Shown here one piece after another: positions 1 to 5,523 of a stretch of 20,289 nucleotides of DNA. The stretch lies in the IMG/VR virus record IMGVR_UViG_3300027872_000126, positions 1 through 20,289 of that record. The stretch is one strand, 5' to 3'. Each line of letters starts with the position of its first letter. Within the stretch, counting starts at the first letter, position 1. The DNA is from a virus. The notes beneath the pieces were generated by a model that saw nothing but the letters and a program-made list of their open reading frames with translations, did not search any database and was not told where the DNA came from. A program made the position numbers and the translations under genes.

Positions 1-150
1 TCTCCCCCTCTCAATATCCCATGTAAATGTAACCGACACATGTACTTCATCGTACTGTCCCATAGAATAAAAAGTCGGCAACCCGACATAAGCATCCTTA
101 TCTACAGGTGTCATTTTTGTTCTTCTGGGGAAGACTCGCGCTATTTTCAT
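1..150 (-). CDS. conserved phage protein of unknown function, N-terminal 50 residues (cut by left window edge)
   Basis: The reading frame starts at an ATG at 148-150 with a GAGGG ribosome binding site five bases upstream, and stays open to the window edge, giving 50 codons. The protein starts MKIARVFPRRTK and continues through a DEVHVSVTFTWD-like stretch. I recall this opening (RVFPRRTK followed by a HVSxTFTWD segment) from many hypothetical proteins of tailed phages, but know no function for it. It follows the 59-aa cysteine protein by 18 bases and is the last visible gene of the early operon. The translation was made by hand from the reverse complement. The identity of the rest of the protein is unknown. 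Confidence 0.75.
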   Translation of the reverse strand, partial: MKIARVFPRRTKMTPVDKDAYVGLPTFYSMGQYDEVHVSVTFTWDIERGR

Positions 151-168
151 TTGCCCTCTTTGTCAAAT

Positions 169-348
169 TTATTTTGCTGCGTTCACAGCAAACGCACAAT
201 TCGCTCGCTCAGTATATCGCGCGTTCGCGGAGTTCCCAACATACCCCATCCATAACTGACAAGCTTCTTTTTGACAGTTGACAAAAATTGGATTGCGTAA
301 ACGGCTGTCTGGTTTATTCATTAAAGGACATATCTTTTCGTTTGGCAT
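169..348 (-). CDS. small four-cysteine protein, probable metal-binding
   Basis: This is a 59-residue protein. Its ATG at 346-348 follows an AGGAG ribosome binding site, and it ends in TAA at 169-171. Four cysteines sit at residues 7, 25, 30 and 51, in the order ICPLM, NCQKEACQLW and ANC. That spacing fits a small zinc-binding fold. Similar short proteins opening with CPLM and carrying CxxxxCxLW are common as hypothetical genes in phage early regions (from memory of the family). It lies 24 bases after the lipoprotein gene and 18 bases before the next gene, so it belongs to the same operon. Function unknown. Confidence 0.72.
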   Translation of the reverse strand: MPNEKICPLMNKPDSRLRNPIFVNCQKEACQLWMGYVGNSANARYTERANCAFAVNAAK

Positions 349-372
349 AACTCTCCTATTCTGACGGGTTTA

Positions 373-648
373 TTAATAATTCAATATCCATCCGTCTTTT
401 TCTCTCATATCATCTGCTTCTTTTTTTGCATTAACATCATCACGAACCCGAGACAAAGAGATCCCACGGATTTCTTTTAAAGCAAACGGGAACTCCCAAC
501 TTTTATAGTGCTCGCCTTTCTCAAGTATACACTCAAACACTATCTCTTGTTTGCTATTTGCTATCTCAAGAAACACATGCTCCGGGGCCTGTTTTCCTTG
601 ACAGCCAATCAACATCAAGCTTACCAGGACTATTATCGCTATTTTCAT
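373..648 (-). CDS. small predicted lipoprotein
   Basis: This is a 91-residue protein with a short basic N-terminus (MK), a hydrophobic stretch and a clear lipobox, LIGC, with the lipidation cysteine at residue 16. The mature part is charged and soluble and shows no domain I recognise. The start ATG overlaps the stop of the upstream winged-helix gene as ATGA at 645-648, so translation is probably coupled. An exported lipoprotein in a recombination operon is out of place by function. Superinfection exclusion or another envelope modification is one possibility, but nothing in the sequence proves it. Confidence 0.8.
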   Translation of the reverse strand: MKIAIIVLVSLMLIGCQGKQAPEHVFLEIANSKQEIVFECILEKGEHYKSWEFPFALKEIRGISLSRVRDDVNAKKEADDMREKDGWILNY

Positions 649-995
649 ATAAATAGCTCCTTTTGGATCTCGCTTTTAAGGCCACTGGCTTGCCCTACAG
701 GGGTTTCAGGGGTATATGGGGTCGTGTCCGGGGATATCGTCTGTTCTTTAAGGGCAAAACCCCCCTCAGCTATTGCATTAGAAGGTACTTTCCAAGGAAT
801 ATACATGAAATATGTATGTCTTTGCCCATCCACGACCTCAGCCTTGTTCCGAATATCGTGCCCAGAGCGCCTCAACTCAAAGATCCGCGCATTATATTGT
901 GCGATTCCAAGCATCATTATCACTGGTAACGGTATCCAGTAATTGGGTCGTTTTTCAAATAAATCCAAGAGTGCCTCTTTTTGGGTTCTTCTCAT
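645..995 (-). CDS. winged-helix / HTH phage protein
   Basis: This is a 116-residue protein. I chose the ATG at 993-995 because a GGGAGGT ribosome binding site lies directly upstream. The frame extends further 5', but only into the NinB gene. Residues 1-65 look like the small winged-helix domain common in phage early genes: TQKEALLDLF, then AQYNARIFELRR at residues 32-43 (probable recognition helix), and a short wing region around DGQRHTYF. The tail from about residue 70 is proline- and threonine-rich and probably disordered. DNA binding is inferred; the target is unknown. It follows the NinB-like gene after a 13-base gap and overlaps the lipoprotein gene by ATGA. Confidence 0.75.
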   Translation of the reverse strand: MRRTQKEALLDLFEKRPNYWIPLPVIMMLGIAQYNARIFELRRSGHDIRNKAEVVDGQRHTYFMYIPWKVPSNAIAEGGFALKEQTISPDTTPYTPETPVGQASGLKSEIQKELFI

Positions 996-1008
996 GATAC
1001 CTCCCGCG

Positions 1009-1437
1009 TTAATGCTTCGCGTAGTACTTCTCGTAATCCTTCCAGAACTCACTCGTGTCAACATGATGATACTCGATTACAACCTTATCGACCTTCTCAA
1101 GGTATTCAGCGAACTCATGCTTGTCCAGATCTGTTGTGGATCCAACTACGATAATTTTGAACCCACCTTTACTCATGACCTTCTTTGCTAGGAACCGGCC
1201 CTTCAGGGTTTCGTGCAATTCTTCCTTGTCCAGGTACTCTTCTTTCAGATTGCAATCATCTAACAGGAATTGCAAAAATGTCCAGTAGAGCGCGTTCTGC
1301 AGAATCGACCGGACCTTGCCCCACTTGACAGTGACCATATCCCCCACGCGGGGAAGCTTCTGGTTAAACTGCAGCTTCGCCAGGAGCTTCCCTTTTTCAT
1401 CCTTCAAGACCGCTAAGACCTTGGCTTTAACCTTCAT
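1009..1437 (-). CDS. ninB: NinB/Orf-like recombination mediator
   Basis: This is a 142-residue protein, close to the roughly 145 residues of lambda NinB (Orf). Visible family features are an N-terminal beta-rich part, RSILQNALYW at residues 43-52, LHETLKGRF at 74-82, and a GSTTDLDKHEFAEYLEKV segment at 99-116, which corresponds to the conserved STxxLxxxEFxxYL block. Lambda Orf binds single-stranded DNA and SSB and can replace RecFOR in loading recombinases. The ATG at 1435-1437 gives the family length. It overlaps the end of the upstream 74-aa gene by 11 bases. Its ribosome binding site is weak (GGGAG, rather far upstream), which suggests translational coupling. A start at 1470 is possible but has no ribosome binding site. 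Confidence 0.82.
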   Translation of the reverse strand: MKVKAKVLAVLKDEKGKLLAKLQFNQKLPRVGDMVTVKWGKVRSILQNALYWTFLQFLLDDCNLKEEYLDKEELHETLKGRFLAKKVMSKGGFKIIVVGSTTDLDKHEFAEYLEKVDKVVIEYHHVDTSEFWKDYEKYYAKH

Positions 1438-1651
1438 CGCCGAGATCCACTTCTCCCTCTCGGTATCCATGCTGCGGGGGTTGATCATCTTTCGGTTTCG
1501 GTGCGAATACAAAAATTTGCACACCGGGGATATGAAACAGTTTTACATATTTCTTCCCGTTTGCCTCAAACAAAGTTCCGATCCGATTCCAGTTGACCTT
1601 CTTGTTACCCTGCTTGTCTGTGTACTCTTCTCTGATACATAGATTGTCCAC
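1427..1651 (-). CDS. small conserved phage protein next to the recombination genes
   Basis: This is a 74-residue protein with a GTG start at 1649-1651 preceded by a strong AGGAGG site. The core runs REEYTDKQGNKKVNWNRIGT, then LFEANGKKYVKLFHIPG and QIFVFAPK: short beta-strands in a WxxIGTxxxxxGxxxxKL...P pattern. I recall this pattern from small hypothetical phage proteins near recombination or single-strand-binding genes. A small OB-like or beta-barrel fold would fit, but I cannot show it. The C-terminus (DQPPQ to DLGDEG) is polar and acidic and resembles the acidic tail of an SSB-like protein. It lies 32 bases after the coiled-coil gene and overlaps the NinB gene. Confidence 0.68.
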   Translation of the reverse strand: MDNLCIREEYTDKQGNKKVNWNRIGTLFEANGKKYVKLFHIPGVQIFVFAPKPKDDQPPQHGYREGEVDLGDEG

Positions 1652-1683
1652 TTGCTACCTCCTGTTTTGTTGTTTGGTTAATG

Positions 1684-2556
1684 TTAAAAACAATCCAGAG
1701 AAAAACTTGCTCTCTCTAATAGCCTTTTCGCTCGTTCGCTTTTGACTTCAGGAATCATACTGTTCACGTAATTGGCTACCTTGGTGAGTTTGACTTTATC
1801 TGATGATCTTTTGTCCTTTTCAATCCGTTCCTCTTCTGTTCTTCTCTCCTTCTCTTCCTTCTCTTCTTTCTCCCGCAACTCAGCCTCAACCTTTTCCCTC
1901 TTTTTTTTCTCTACTTGAACAGCAACGTCTTTTTCGCGTTTGGCTCTGGCATCGGCTTCCTGTTGTTTGCGTTGAGCCTCTTTCCGTTCGTTCTCAATTG
2001 CCTCTTCTTTTTTACGTTTCTCGGCTGCTGTTTTTTTCTTTTCCCGAAGTAGCTTCTCTTCGTTTTTCCGGTTCGCTTCCCTTAACTGTTCATTCTCTTT
2101 GCGGATACGTTCCTGTTCCGCTGCGTCGGCCTTCTCTTTGGCTATCCGTTCTCGCTCACTTCGTTCTGCGTCCTCGATCCGTAACACCTCTGCCCTTGCC
2201 TGTTCTTTGCGAACAACGAAGTTCTCCTGATCACCAAGGTAGTTCTCAATCGGGATGATGAGCGCCTTAAGGACATTGGCTATTCCGTCAATAGCCCGCC
2301 CCTCCCGCATGGATTGTTCCTTTAATTCTTTCCGTACCCGATCCAAGGTTGTTCGTTTTCTCATTAGGAACAACCGCCCGGTGCGAGCCATTTCCATATC
2401 TGCGGTCTGCGACTCACTTGTTACCTTCAGAGTCTTCGCTTTCTTTTCCCACTCAGCGGCGACCTTGAAATAATCCTGAAAGTTATCAAGCATGACCTGT
2501 GATTTTTGCTTATCAAGACCGCTGTCTTTGATGATAGTTATTAAGTTTTGCTTCAT
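1684..2556 (-). CDS. coiled-coil protein of the phage recombination module
   Basis: This is a 290-residue protein. Residues 1-115 hold a globular conserved part, with EWEKKAKTLKV, then a TRKELKEQS-like stretch (here VRKELKEQSMREGRAI) and IIPIENYLGDQENF. Residues about 120-250 form a very long charged coiled coil rich in E, K and R, which attracts misleading TolA-like labels. The C-terminal 40 residues are again mixed. Proteins with this N-terminal block are repeatedly found beside Erf/RecT and YqaJ in phages, where they may act as a scaffold or partner; that role is inference. The start ATG overlaps the stop of the 66-aa gene (ATGA, 2553-2556). Confidence 0.78.
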   Translation of the reverse strand: MKQNLITIIKDSGLDKQKSQVMLDNFQDYFKVAAEWEKKAKTLKVTSESQTADMEMARTGRLFLMRKRTTLDRVRKELKEQSMREGRAIDGIANVLKALIIPIENYLGDQENFVVRKEQARAEVLRIEDAERSERERIAKEKADAAEQERIRKENEQLREANRKNEEKLLREKKKTAAEKRKKEEAIENERKEAQRKQQEADARAKREKDVAVQVEKKKREKVEAELREKEEKEEKERRTEEERIEKDKRSSDKVKLTKVANYVNSMIPEVKSERAKRLLERASFSLDCF

Positions 2557-2753
2557 GGTTTTTTCCTTTCGATGTCTCTACCTGTTTCTTGTTTGTAATC
2601 CCCACACCAATTGGTGTCATAGAGATTAGGCCATGTCGGATCGACAGTACACTGTGACGTTGTTATAAGTAAATTTACTGGCGCATGCCGTCGGCAATCG
2701 CCTGACATAGCGTACTGCTTATAAAAATACTTACAGGTCGCACACGTTTTCAC
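2553..2753 (-). CDS. five-cysteine mini-protein, probable zinc-binding
   Basis: This is a 66-residue protein with a GTG start at 2751-2753, one base after the YqaJ stop, preceded by a G-rich stretch that can serve as ribosome binding site. The cysteines are at residues 4, 7, 20, 35 and 50: CATCKYFY, GDCRRHAP, SQC, and WCGDYK near the end, with TWPN between the last two. The CxxC...GxCRRxxP...WP...WCG pattern is a recurring small phage family (from memory), probably a zinc knuckle. Its place directly after the exonuclease suggests an accessory role in DNA processing; this is inference only. Confidence 0.75.
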   Translation of the reverse strand: MKTCATCKYFYKQYAMSGDCRRHAPVNLLITTSQCTVDPTWPNLYDTNWCGDYKQETGRDIERKKP

Positions 2754-2754
2754 G

Positions 2755-3357
2755 TTAACCCCCTATCTGTTTTGTAACATCCGCAAGCTCCACACAAAAC
2801 GTATCAAGTCGAGAATAGAGCATTCTAATAAACGGCTCATCTCTCGTAACCCGAATAATCAACGGTTTGATGCCTGGGTAATAAGACATGAAATCCCACC
2901 ACTTGCGACCCGTAATAAGTAGAGATCCCTGAATCTGTTGGAAATAGATCGCAGGGATCGCGTTGGCACGAAGGTATTCAACCTGCGTTGTCATCATAGG
3001 GCATTTGATCTCAAGCCCGCCAGGTTTCCCGACAAGTCCATCCGGGCTGCAGAGATATCTTTTCTTCGTGTCCTGATAGCACACACCAACCAACTCAACG
3101 TCCACACCAGTTATGATCTCGTACAAGCTCCGCGCCTCTGGCTCGCGCTCTAAGCCTTTGTCGGTATGCTTAGAGGAAAAGGTCTCTTCTCCGGTCCCAG
3201 AGACACGCTCTCCCGCGAGGCGATTCATGTACTTTGTGTGTTGCTTTGACAGTGCCCCAGTTGATGTTATGATTTCGCTGAAGTGAGAGGAACTGGGAAC
3301 CCCCAACTTCAGGGCGAGCCACTCCGGCGAGTTTTGTTCTACTTTCGATATGATCAT
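2755..3357 (-). CDS. YqaJ-like viral recombinase/exonuclease (PD-(D/E)XK)
   Basis: This is a 200-residue protein, the usual size for the family. The motifs run in order: SPEW at residues 10-13, GVPSSS at 19-24, LEREPEAR at 69-76 (helix acidic residues), SPDG with D106, LEIKCP with E116 and K118 (the catalytic E-x-K), and the QQIQGSLLITG helix around 140-150. Lambda-exonuclease-type enzymes digest one strand of linear duplex DNA and leave single-stranded tails for the annealing protein. Its start overlaps the stop of the Erf gene (ATGA at 3354-3357), so the two would be made together as a resection and annealing pair. All catalytic residues I expect are present. Confidence 0.92.
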   Translation of the reverse strand: MIISKVEQNSPEWLALKLGVPSSSHFSEIITSTGALSKQHTKYMNRLAGERVSGTGEETFSSKHTDKGLEREPEARSLYEIITGVDVELVGVCYQDTKKRYLCSPDGLVGKPGGLEIKCPMMTTQVEYLRANAIPAIYFQQIQGSLLITGRKWWDFMSYYPGIKPLIIRVTRDEPFIRMLYSRLDTFCVELADVTKQIGG

Positions 3358-4082
3358 GCTTTCTTTACCTTCTTCCTCGCCGCAAGAGCTGCGAATGCTT
3401 TGTTGTAATCTGATGCAGGGATCTTGTCCAATGCATCGACACCCATAAACTCAAGAACCTTATCGATCTTTGCATTCGTATCAGTGATCATGTCGAGCAA
3501 TATGTCCTTTTGCTCGGGGCTGATAAGCTTACCGGACGTAGCCTGACCATCATCATCCTCCTCAAACGTCGCAAGGCCGGTTAGAGATAATAAGGTATAC
3601 CTCTGTAGATACGACACCGCTGATGCCATGGCTTGGATCGCATTCTTTGACCCCGTCGTATCCGGACTCGCCGTTAATACTGTCCTCTCAGAATGCCCCA
3701 ACATATGCGTGATAACACATGTGACAGAGATAGTCCCATTGACCTGATTCGTTAACCATGCTGCGGACAACCCATGCTGACTCAGCGCAGTGTTAATCTT
3801 GTCGGCCACGTTATATAAGGAGGCGTGTTTGTACTTCACATCCTTGAATTTAACGGTTCTATCCTTCCCGATTTTCGGCGGGTTCGCTTTGAACTCGGAC
3901 ATGGCTTTGTGATACGCTTTCCTGGCCTCGTTCTTTTCCCATTGGATTTTAATGTCAAGAAGTTTTGACACCTTTTCGAGATCCCCACCTTTGCTAACAG
4001 CCGTCTCAATCAATTCGGATGTTGTTTGCGGTAATTGAGCCTCCACAACCTGCACTTCCTTCGATTCTTTTTTCTTCTTCAT
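3354..4082 (-). CDS. erf: Erf-family single-strand annealing protein
   Basis: This is a 242-residue protein. The start is the ATG at 4080-4082, with AAAGGAG upstream; an in-frame TTG 18 bases earlier lies inside that ribosome binding site and is unlikely. The Erf core spans about residues 45-180: YKHASLYNVADKINTAL (84-100), GLSAAW, a GTISVTCVITHMLGHSE strand pair, QAMASAVSYLQRYTLLSLTGL (150-170) and an acidic EEDDD patch at 174-178. Erf of P22 forms rings on single-stranded DNA and anneals complementary strands. The C-terminal 60 residues are a separate helical, lysine-rich part. It is separated by one base from the upstream membrane-protein gene and is coupled to the exonuclease gene. Confidence 0.92.
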   Translation of the reverse strand: MKKKKESKEVQVVEAQLPQTTSELIETAVSKGGDLEKVSKLLDIKIQWEKNEARKAYHKAMSEFKANPPKIGKDRTVKFKDVKYKHASLYNVADKINTALSQHGLSAAWLTNQVNGTISVTCVITHMLGHSERTVLTASPDTTGSKNAIQAMASAVSYLQRYTLLSLTGLATFEEDDDGQATSGKLISPEQKDILLDMITDTNAKIDKVLEFMGVDALDKIPASDYNKAFAALAARKKVKKA

Positions 4083-4083
4083 C

Positions 4084-4314
4084 TTACCTGCTCCTTTCAA
4101 ATAGGGCCTTCAGTTTGTTGGATAGATTTTTAACCGTTTTTTTACCTCGGTATTTAAATCCATCCAGTCCCAGTTTTACGCACTCGCGCTTATATAAAGG
4201 TAGGCCCCCGAACCATGTGGCCGCTTTTACTTGGTATCCCCACACGAGTAACACCAGTAAAATAAGGCCGGGGAATGTTATCACGATCTGGAACCCACCT
4301 CTACGTTTTGTCAT
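4084..4314 (-). CDS. small single-pass membrane protein
   Basis: This is a 76-residue protein. A short basic start (MTKRRG) is followed by one hydrophobic segment, roughly residues 9-30 (IVITFPGLILLVLLVWGYQV). The remaining 45 residues are basic, with many lysines and arginines, and would lie on the opposite side of the membrane from the N-terminus or return to the cytoplasm. No cleavage site or lipobox is obvious. The ATG follows the stop of the 49-aa gene after two bases, with AAGGGG about ten bases upstream. No family is recognised. It could be an envelope-acting early phage protein. Confidence 0.65.
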   Translation of the reverse strand: MTKRRGGFQIVITFPGLILLVLLVWGYQVKAATWFGGLPLYKRECVKLGLDGFKYRGKKTVKNLSNKLKALFERSR

Positions 4315-4316
4315 TA

Positions 4317-4466
4317 TTAATGCCCCTTAAACCATGAGTTAAAGCATCTCGCACAGCACAGAATAAAGGTACGTCGATGTGTTTGTGACAACACCGCGAA
4401 TACGTCTTTACTCTGACACTCCGAACACACCTGACCTTTTGTAATTTCTTTTTTCCATCGGGTCAT
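4317..4466 (-). CDS. 49-residue zinc-ribbon-like mini-protein
   Basis: I translated this short gene by hand. ATG at 4464-4466 overlaps the stop of the 93-aa gene (ATGA), and the frame ends in TAA at 4317-4319. The protein has two cysteine knuckles: CSEC at residues 14-17 and CCARC at 37-41, the latter followed by FNSWF. That is the layout of a minimal zinc ribbon. The rest is basic (TRWKKE, THRRTF), which fits nucleic-acid binding. It fills exactly the space between its neighbours and is flanked by coupled genes on both sides, which supports it being real despite its size. Confidence 0.7.
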   Translation of the reverse strand: MTRWKKEITKGQVCSECQSKDVFAVLSQTHRRTFILCCARCFNSWFKGH

Positions 4467-4744
4467 AACGCCATCCTCTCTGCGTTTGTGATTGCTTCTT
4501 GCAATTCTTCATTATAAATCATATGTTCACCCTCAAACCAATCTCGGATATCTTTGCATACCTGCAACAACTCAGCATTGACTTCCCGTAAGTTTTTATT
4601 CTCCTTGTGAAGTCTAGGCGCGGAGATCACTAGGAGGGCATCTGCGAGTGAGAACATCCCCGCATCATTAATTCTATACTTATCGCACATTTCATCTCCA
4701 CAACCACACTTTTTCATTGTCCACGGTTCCGGTGTGTGTGTCAT
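4463..4744 (-). CDS. small phage protein with HTPEPW start and helical tail
   Basis: This is a 93-residue protein. Its start overlaps the stop of the upstream zinc-ribbon gene (ATGA at 4741-4744). The N-terminus MTHTPEPW followed by a cysteine cluster (C13, C15, C20) and a NDAGMFSLADALLVISAP segment resembles the frequent MTHTPGPW-type hypothetical phage proteins. Residues 45-93 form a helix pair with the recurring NAELLQVCKDIRDWFEGE and LQEAITNAE pattern. No function is known to me. It is part of the run of small coupled genes at the head of the early operon. Confidence 0.75.
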   Translation of the reverse strand: MTHTPEPWTMKKCGCGDEMCDKYRINDAGMFSLADALLVISAPRLHKENKNLREVNAELLQVCKDIRDWFEGEHMIYNEELQEAITNAERMAL

Positions 4745-4911
4745 TTTTTACCTTCTTCCTTTATTACATCGCCATTTATCTCGTAGTATTCTTCCCGGTA
4801 CGAATCATAACAGAAGTCATATTCGCAATCTTCACAGGTACAATGGTGAAACCCCGGGTGATTCGGTACATCAGACTCTACGTTATCGCTATGGCATTTT
4901 GGGCAGTTCAT
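4741..4911 (-). CDS. 56-residue zinc-ribbon-like protein
   Basis: I chose the ATG at 4909-4911 because it overlaps the stop of the preceding Cys-rich gene as ATGA and has AGGAG six bases upstream. In-frame ATGs up to 4935 lie inside the preceding gene. The protein opens MNCPKCHSDN (CPKC at residues 3-6) and has a second cluster with C24, C26, C29 and C34 in HHCTCEDCEYDFC. This is a typical zinc-ribbon layout. The C-terminus is acidic and tyrosine-rich. Function unknown; nucleic-acid or protein binding is the usual role of such folds. Confidence 0.75.
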   Translation of the reverse strand: MNCPKCHSDNVESDVPNHPGFHHCTCEDCEYDFCYDSYREEYYEINGDVIKEEGKK

Positions 4912-5051
4912 ACTCCACTCCTGTGACATTCGCACTCACAGTCCAGATCGCAGTTAATGTCACACTCGCATAACGTCTGCTCTCTGGGACCGGACCTGAA
5001 TCCATCAATCATTACATTTCCGCTTGGTGCTACTCTATCGAATCCGTTCAT
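4908..5051 (-). CDS. 47-residue cysteine-rich mini-protein, first gene of the early operon
   Basis: I translated this by hand. ATG at 5049-5051 follows AGGAGGAGG seven bases upstream, and TGA is at 4908-4910. The first 27 residues are unremarkable (MNGFDRVAPSG and on). The rest holds six cysteines at 28, 30, 34, 38, 40 and 42 in an alternating acid/cysteine ladder, CECDINCDLDCECECH. That density is like metallothioneins or a compact metal cluster. It is coupled on both sides: its ATG overlaps the stop of the leader ORF and its stop overlaps the ATG of the next gene. No family is recognised. The strong ribosome binding site and perfect packing argue that it is expressed. Confidence 0.68.
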   Translation of the reverse strand: MNGFDRVAPSGNVMIDGFRSGPREQTLCECDINCDLDCECECHRSGV

Positions 5052-5191
5052 GTATACCTCCTCCTAAAAAAGAAAACGGTCGGATGAGAGAGACCGTGCG
5101 AAGGCGGCAAGTTAGCCTTTAACAATCCCATCCGACCTAAATAGACACAAAAAAAACTTGCTCTCACTTCTCGCACGGATTTGTTTTGCAT
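5048..5191 (-). CDS. 47-codon leader ORF of the early operon (candidate leader peptide)
   Basis: ATG at 5189-5191 lies about 25-30 bases after the predicted transcription start, with AAGGAG eight bases upstream. The frame reads through the whole attenuator-like hairpin and T-run, and stops (TGA, 5048-5050) overlapping the ATG of the Cys-rich gene. The product (MQNKSVREVRASFF, then ending FFFRRRYT) matches nothing I know and is basic with no domain. Its last residues are forced by the T-run (Phe codons) and by AGGAGGAGG, which is also the next gene's ribosome binding site (three Arg codons). It may matter as a translated leader and not for its product. It could also be a chance ORF in a 5' leader. 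Confidence 0.45.
   Translation of the reverse strand: MQNKSVREVRASFFCVYLGRMGLLKANLPPSHGLSHPTVFFFRRRYT
5064..5178 (-). promoter_or_regulatory. candidate transcription attenuator with competing hairpins
   Basis: On the transcribed (minus) strand a 9-base stem GGTCGGATG (5129-5137) pairs with CATCCGACC (5078-5086), followed at once by GTTTTCTTTTTT (5066-5077), the form of an intrinsic terminator. Its loop holds a 5-bp hairpin AAGGC/GCCTT (5101-5105 with 5115-5119). Further upstream CCGTGCGA (5171-5178) is perfectly complementary to TCGCACGG (5094-5101) inside the loop. That pairing would cross the terminator stem, so the two are mutually exclusive or form a pseudoknot. This is the architecture of an attenuator or riboswitch-like leader. 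The pairing is seen; regulation is inferred. Confidence 0.55.
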
Positions 5192-5219
5192 TGTACACTC
5201 TCCTTTGCTACTGGAAGAA

Positions 5220-5248
5220 AGTATACCTGATGCTTTCAAGAAAGTCAA
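5220..5248 (-). promoter_or_regulatory. consensus sigma70-type promoter for the early operon
   Basis: Reading the minus strand, TTGACT (5243-5248) is followed after exactly 17 bases by TATACT (5220-5225). Both boxes are one base from the sigma70 consensus. The sequence upstream of it (5249-5275) is A/T-rich (AATAAAATATA), like an UP element. It lies in the only sizeable noncoding gap of the window (5192-5286), after the last virion-region gene and before the leader ORF, so it would drive the recombination operon. The start point would be near 5213. No operator-like palindrome is obvious around it. Confidence 0.8.
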
Positions 5249-5286
5249 ATATATTTTATTGTGAACTGTGCGCTGAGTTTACTGTG

Positions 5287-5523
5287 TTACTTTTTCTCGT
5301 CGTGAGACATGGCTTGTATGGCTTTTTTCGTCATGCCAATAGCAAGGGTCATCCATCTCTCGACAAGGACTTTGGCATCCGGATTCTTCAGCACTCCAGG
5401 TGCTTGCGGAGCCAAGGATTTTATTTTTTTTGCTTTTGCCAATGCTGTGATCTTCGTGTAGGAAGAATACCCGCAACCGGAGAGCATCACGCATACCAAA
5501 ATAACGGATAAAATCTTTTTCAT
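5287..5523 (-). CDS. small predicted lipoprotein
   Basis: This is a 78-residue protein starting at the ATG at 5521-5523, which overlaps the stop of the DUF1353 gene as TAATG, with GAGG upstream. A longer frame to 5568 runs inside DUF1353 and has no ribosome binding site. MKKILSVILVCVMLSGC is a textbook lipoprotein signal, with the lipobox LSGC and cysteine at residue 17. The mature part is lysine- and alanine-rich and helical (KITALAKAKKIKSLAP, VERWMTLAIGMTKKAIQAM). A small lipoprotein after virion genes could be a spanin-type lysis component, but no partner is visible here and there is no proline-rich Rz1-like tail. Function unknown. Confidence 0.8.
   Translation of the reverse strand: MKKILSVILVCVMLSGCGYSSYTKITALAKAKKIKSLAPQAPGVLKNPDAKVLVERWMTLAIGMTKKAIQAMSHDEKK

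Noticed and set aside
145-166. TTGACA on the minus strand as a possible promoter for the leftmost gene
   Set aside because: No acceptable -10 box at 16-18 bases; the gene is coupled to upstream genes by short spacing.
271-300. Two TTGACA hexamers on the plus strand (within TTGACAGTTGACA)
   Set aside because: No -10 box at the right distance and no plus-strand gene; they lie inside the 59-aa coding region.
1803-2258. 151-codon plus-strand ORF
   Set aside because: It is the mirror of the E/K/R-rich coiled-coil gene on the minus strand; its S/L/F/P-rich product is what antisense of such codons gives.
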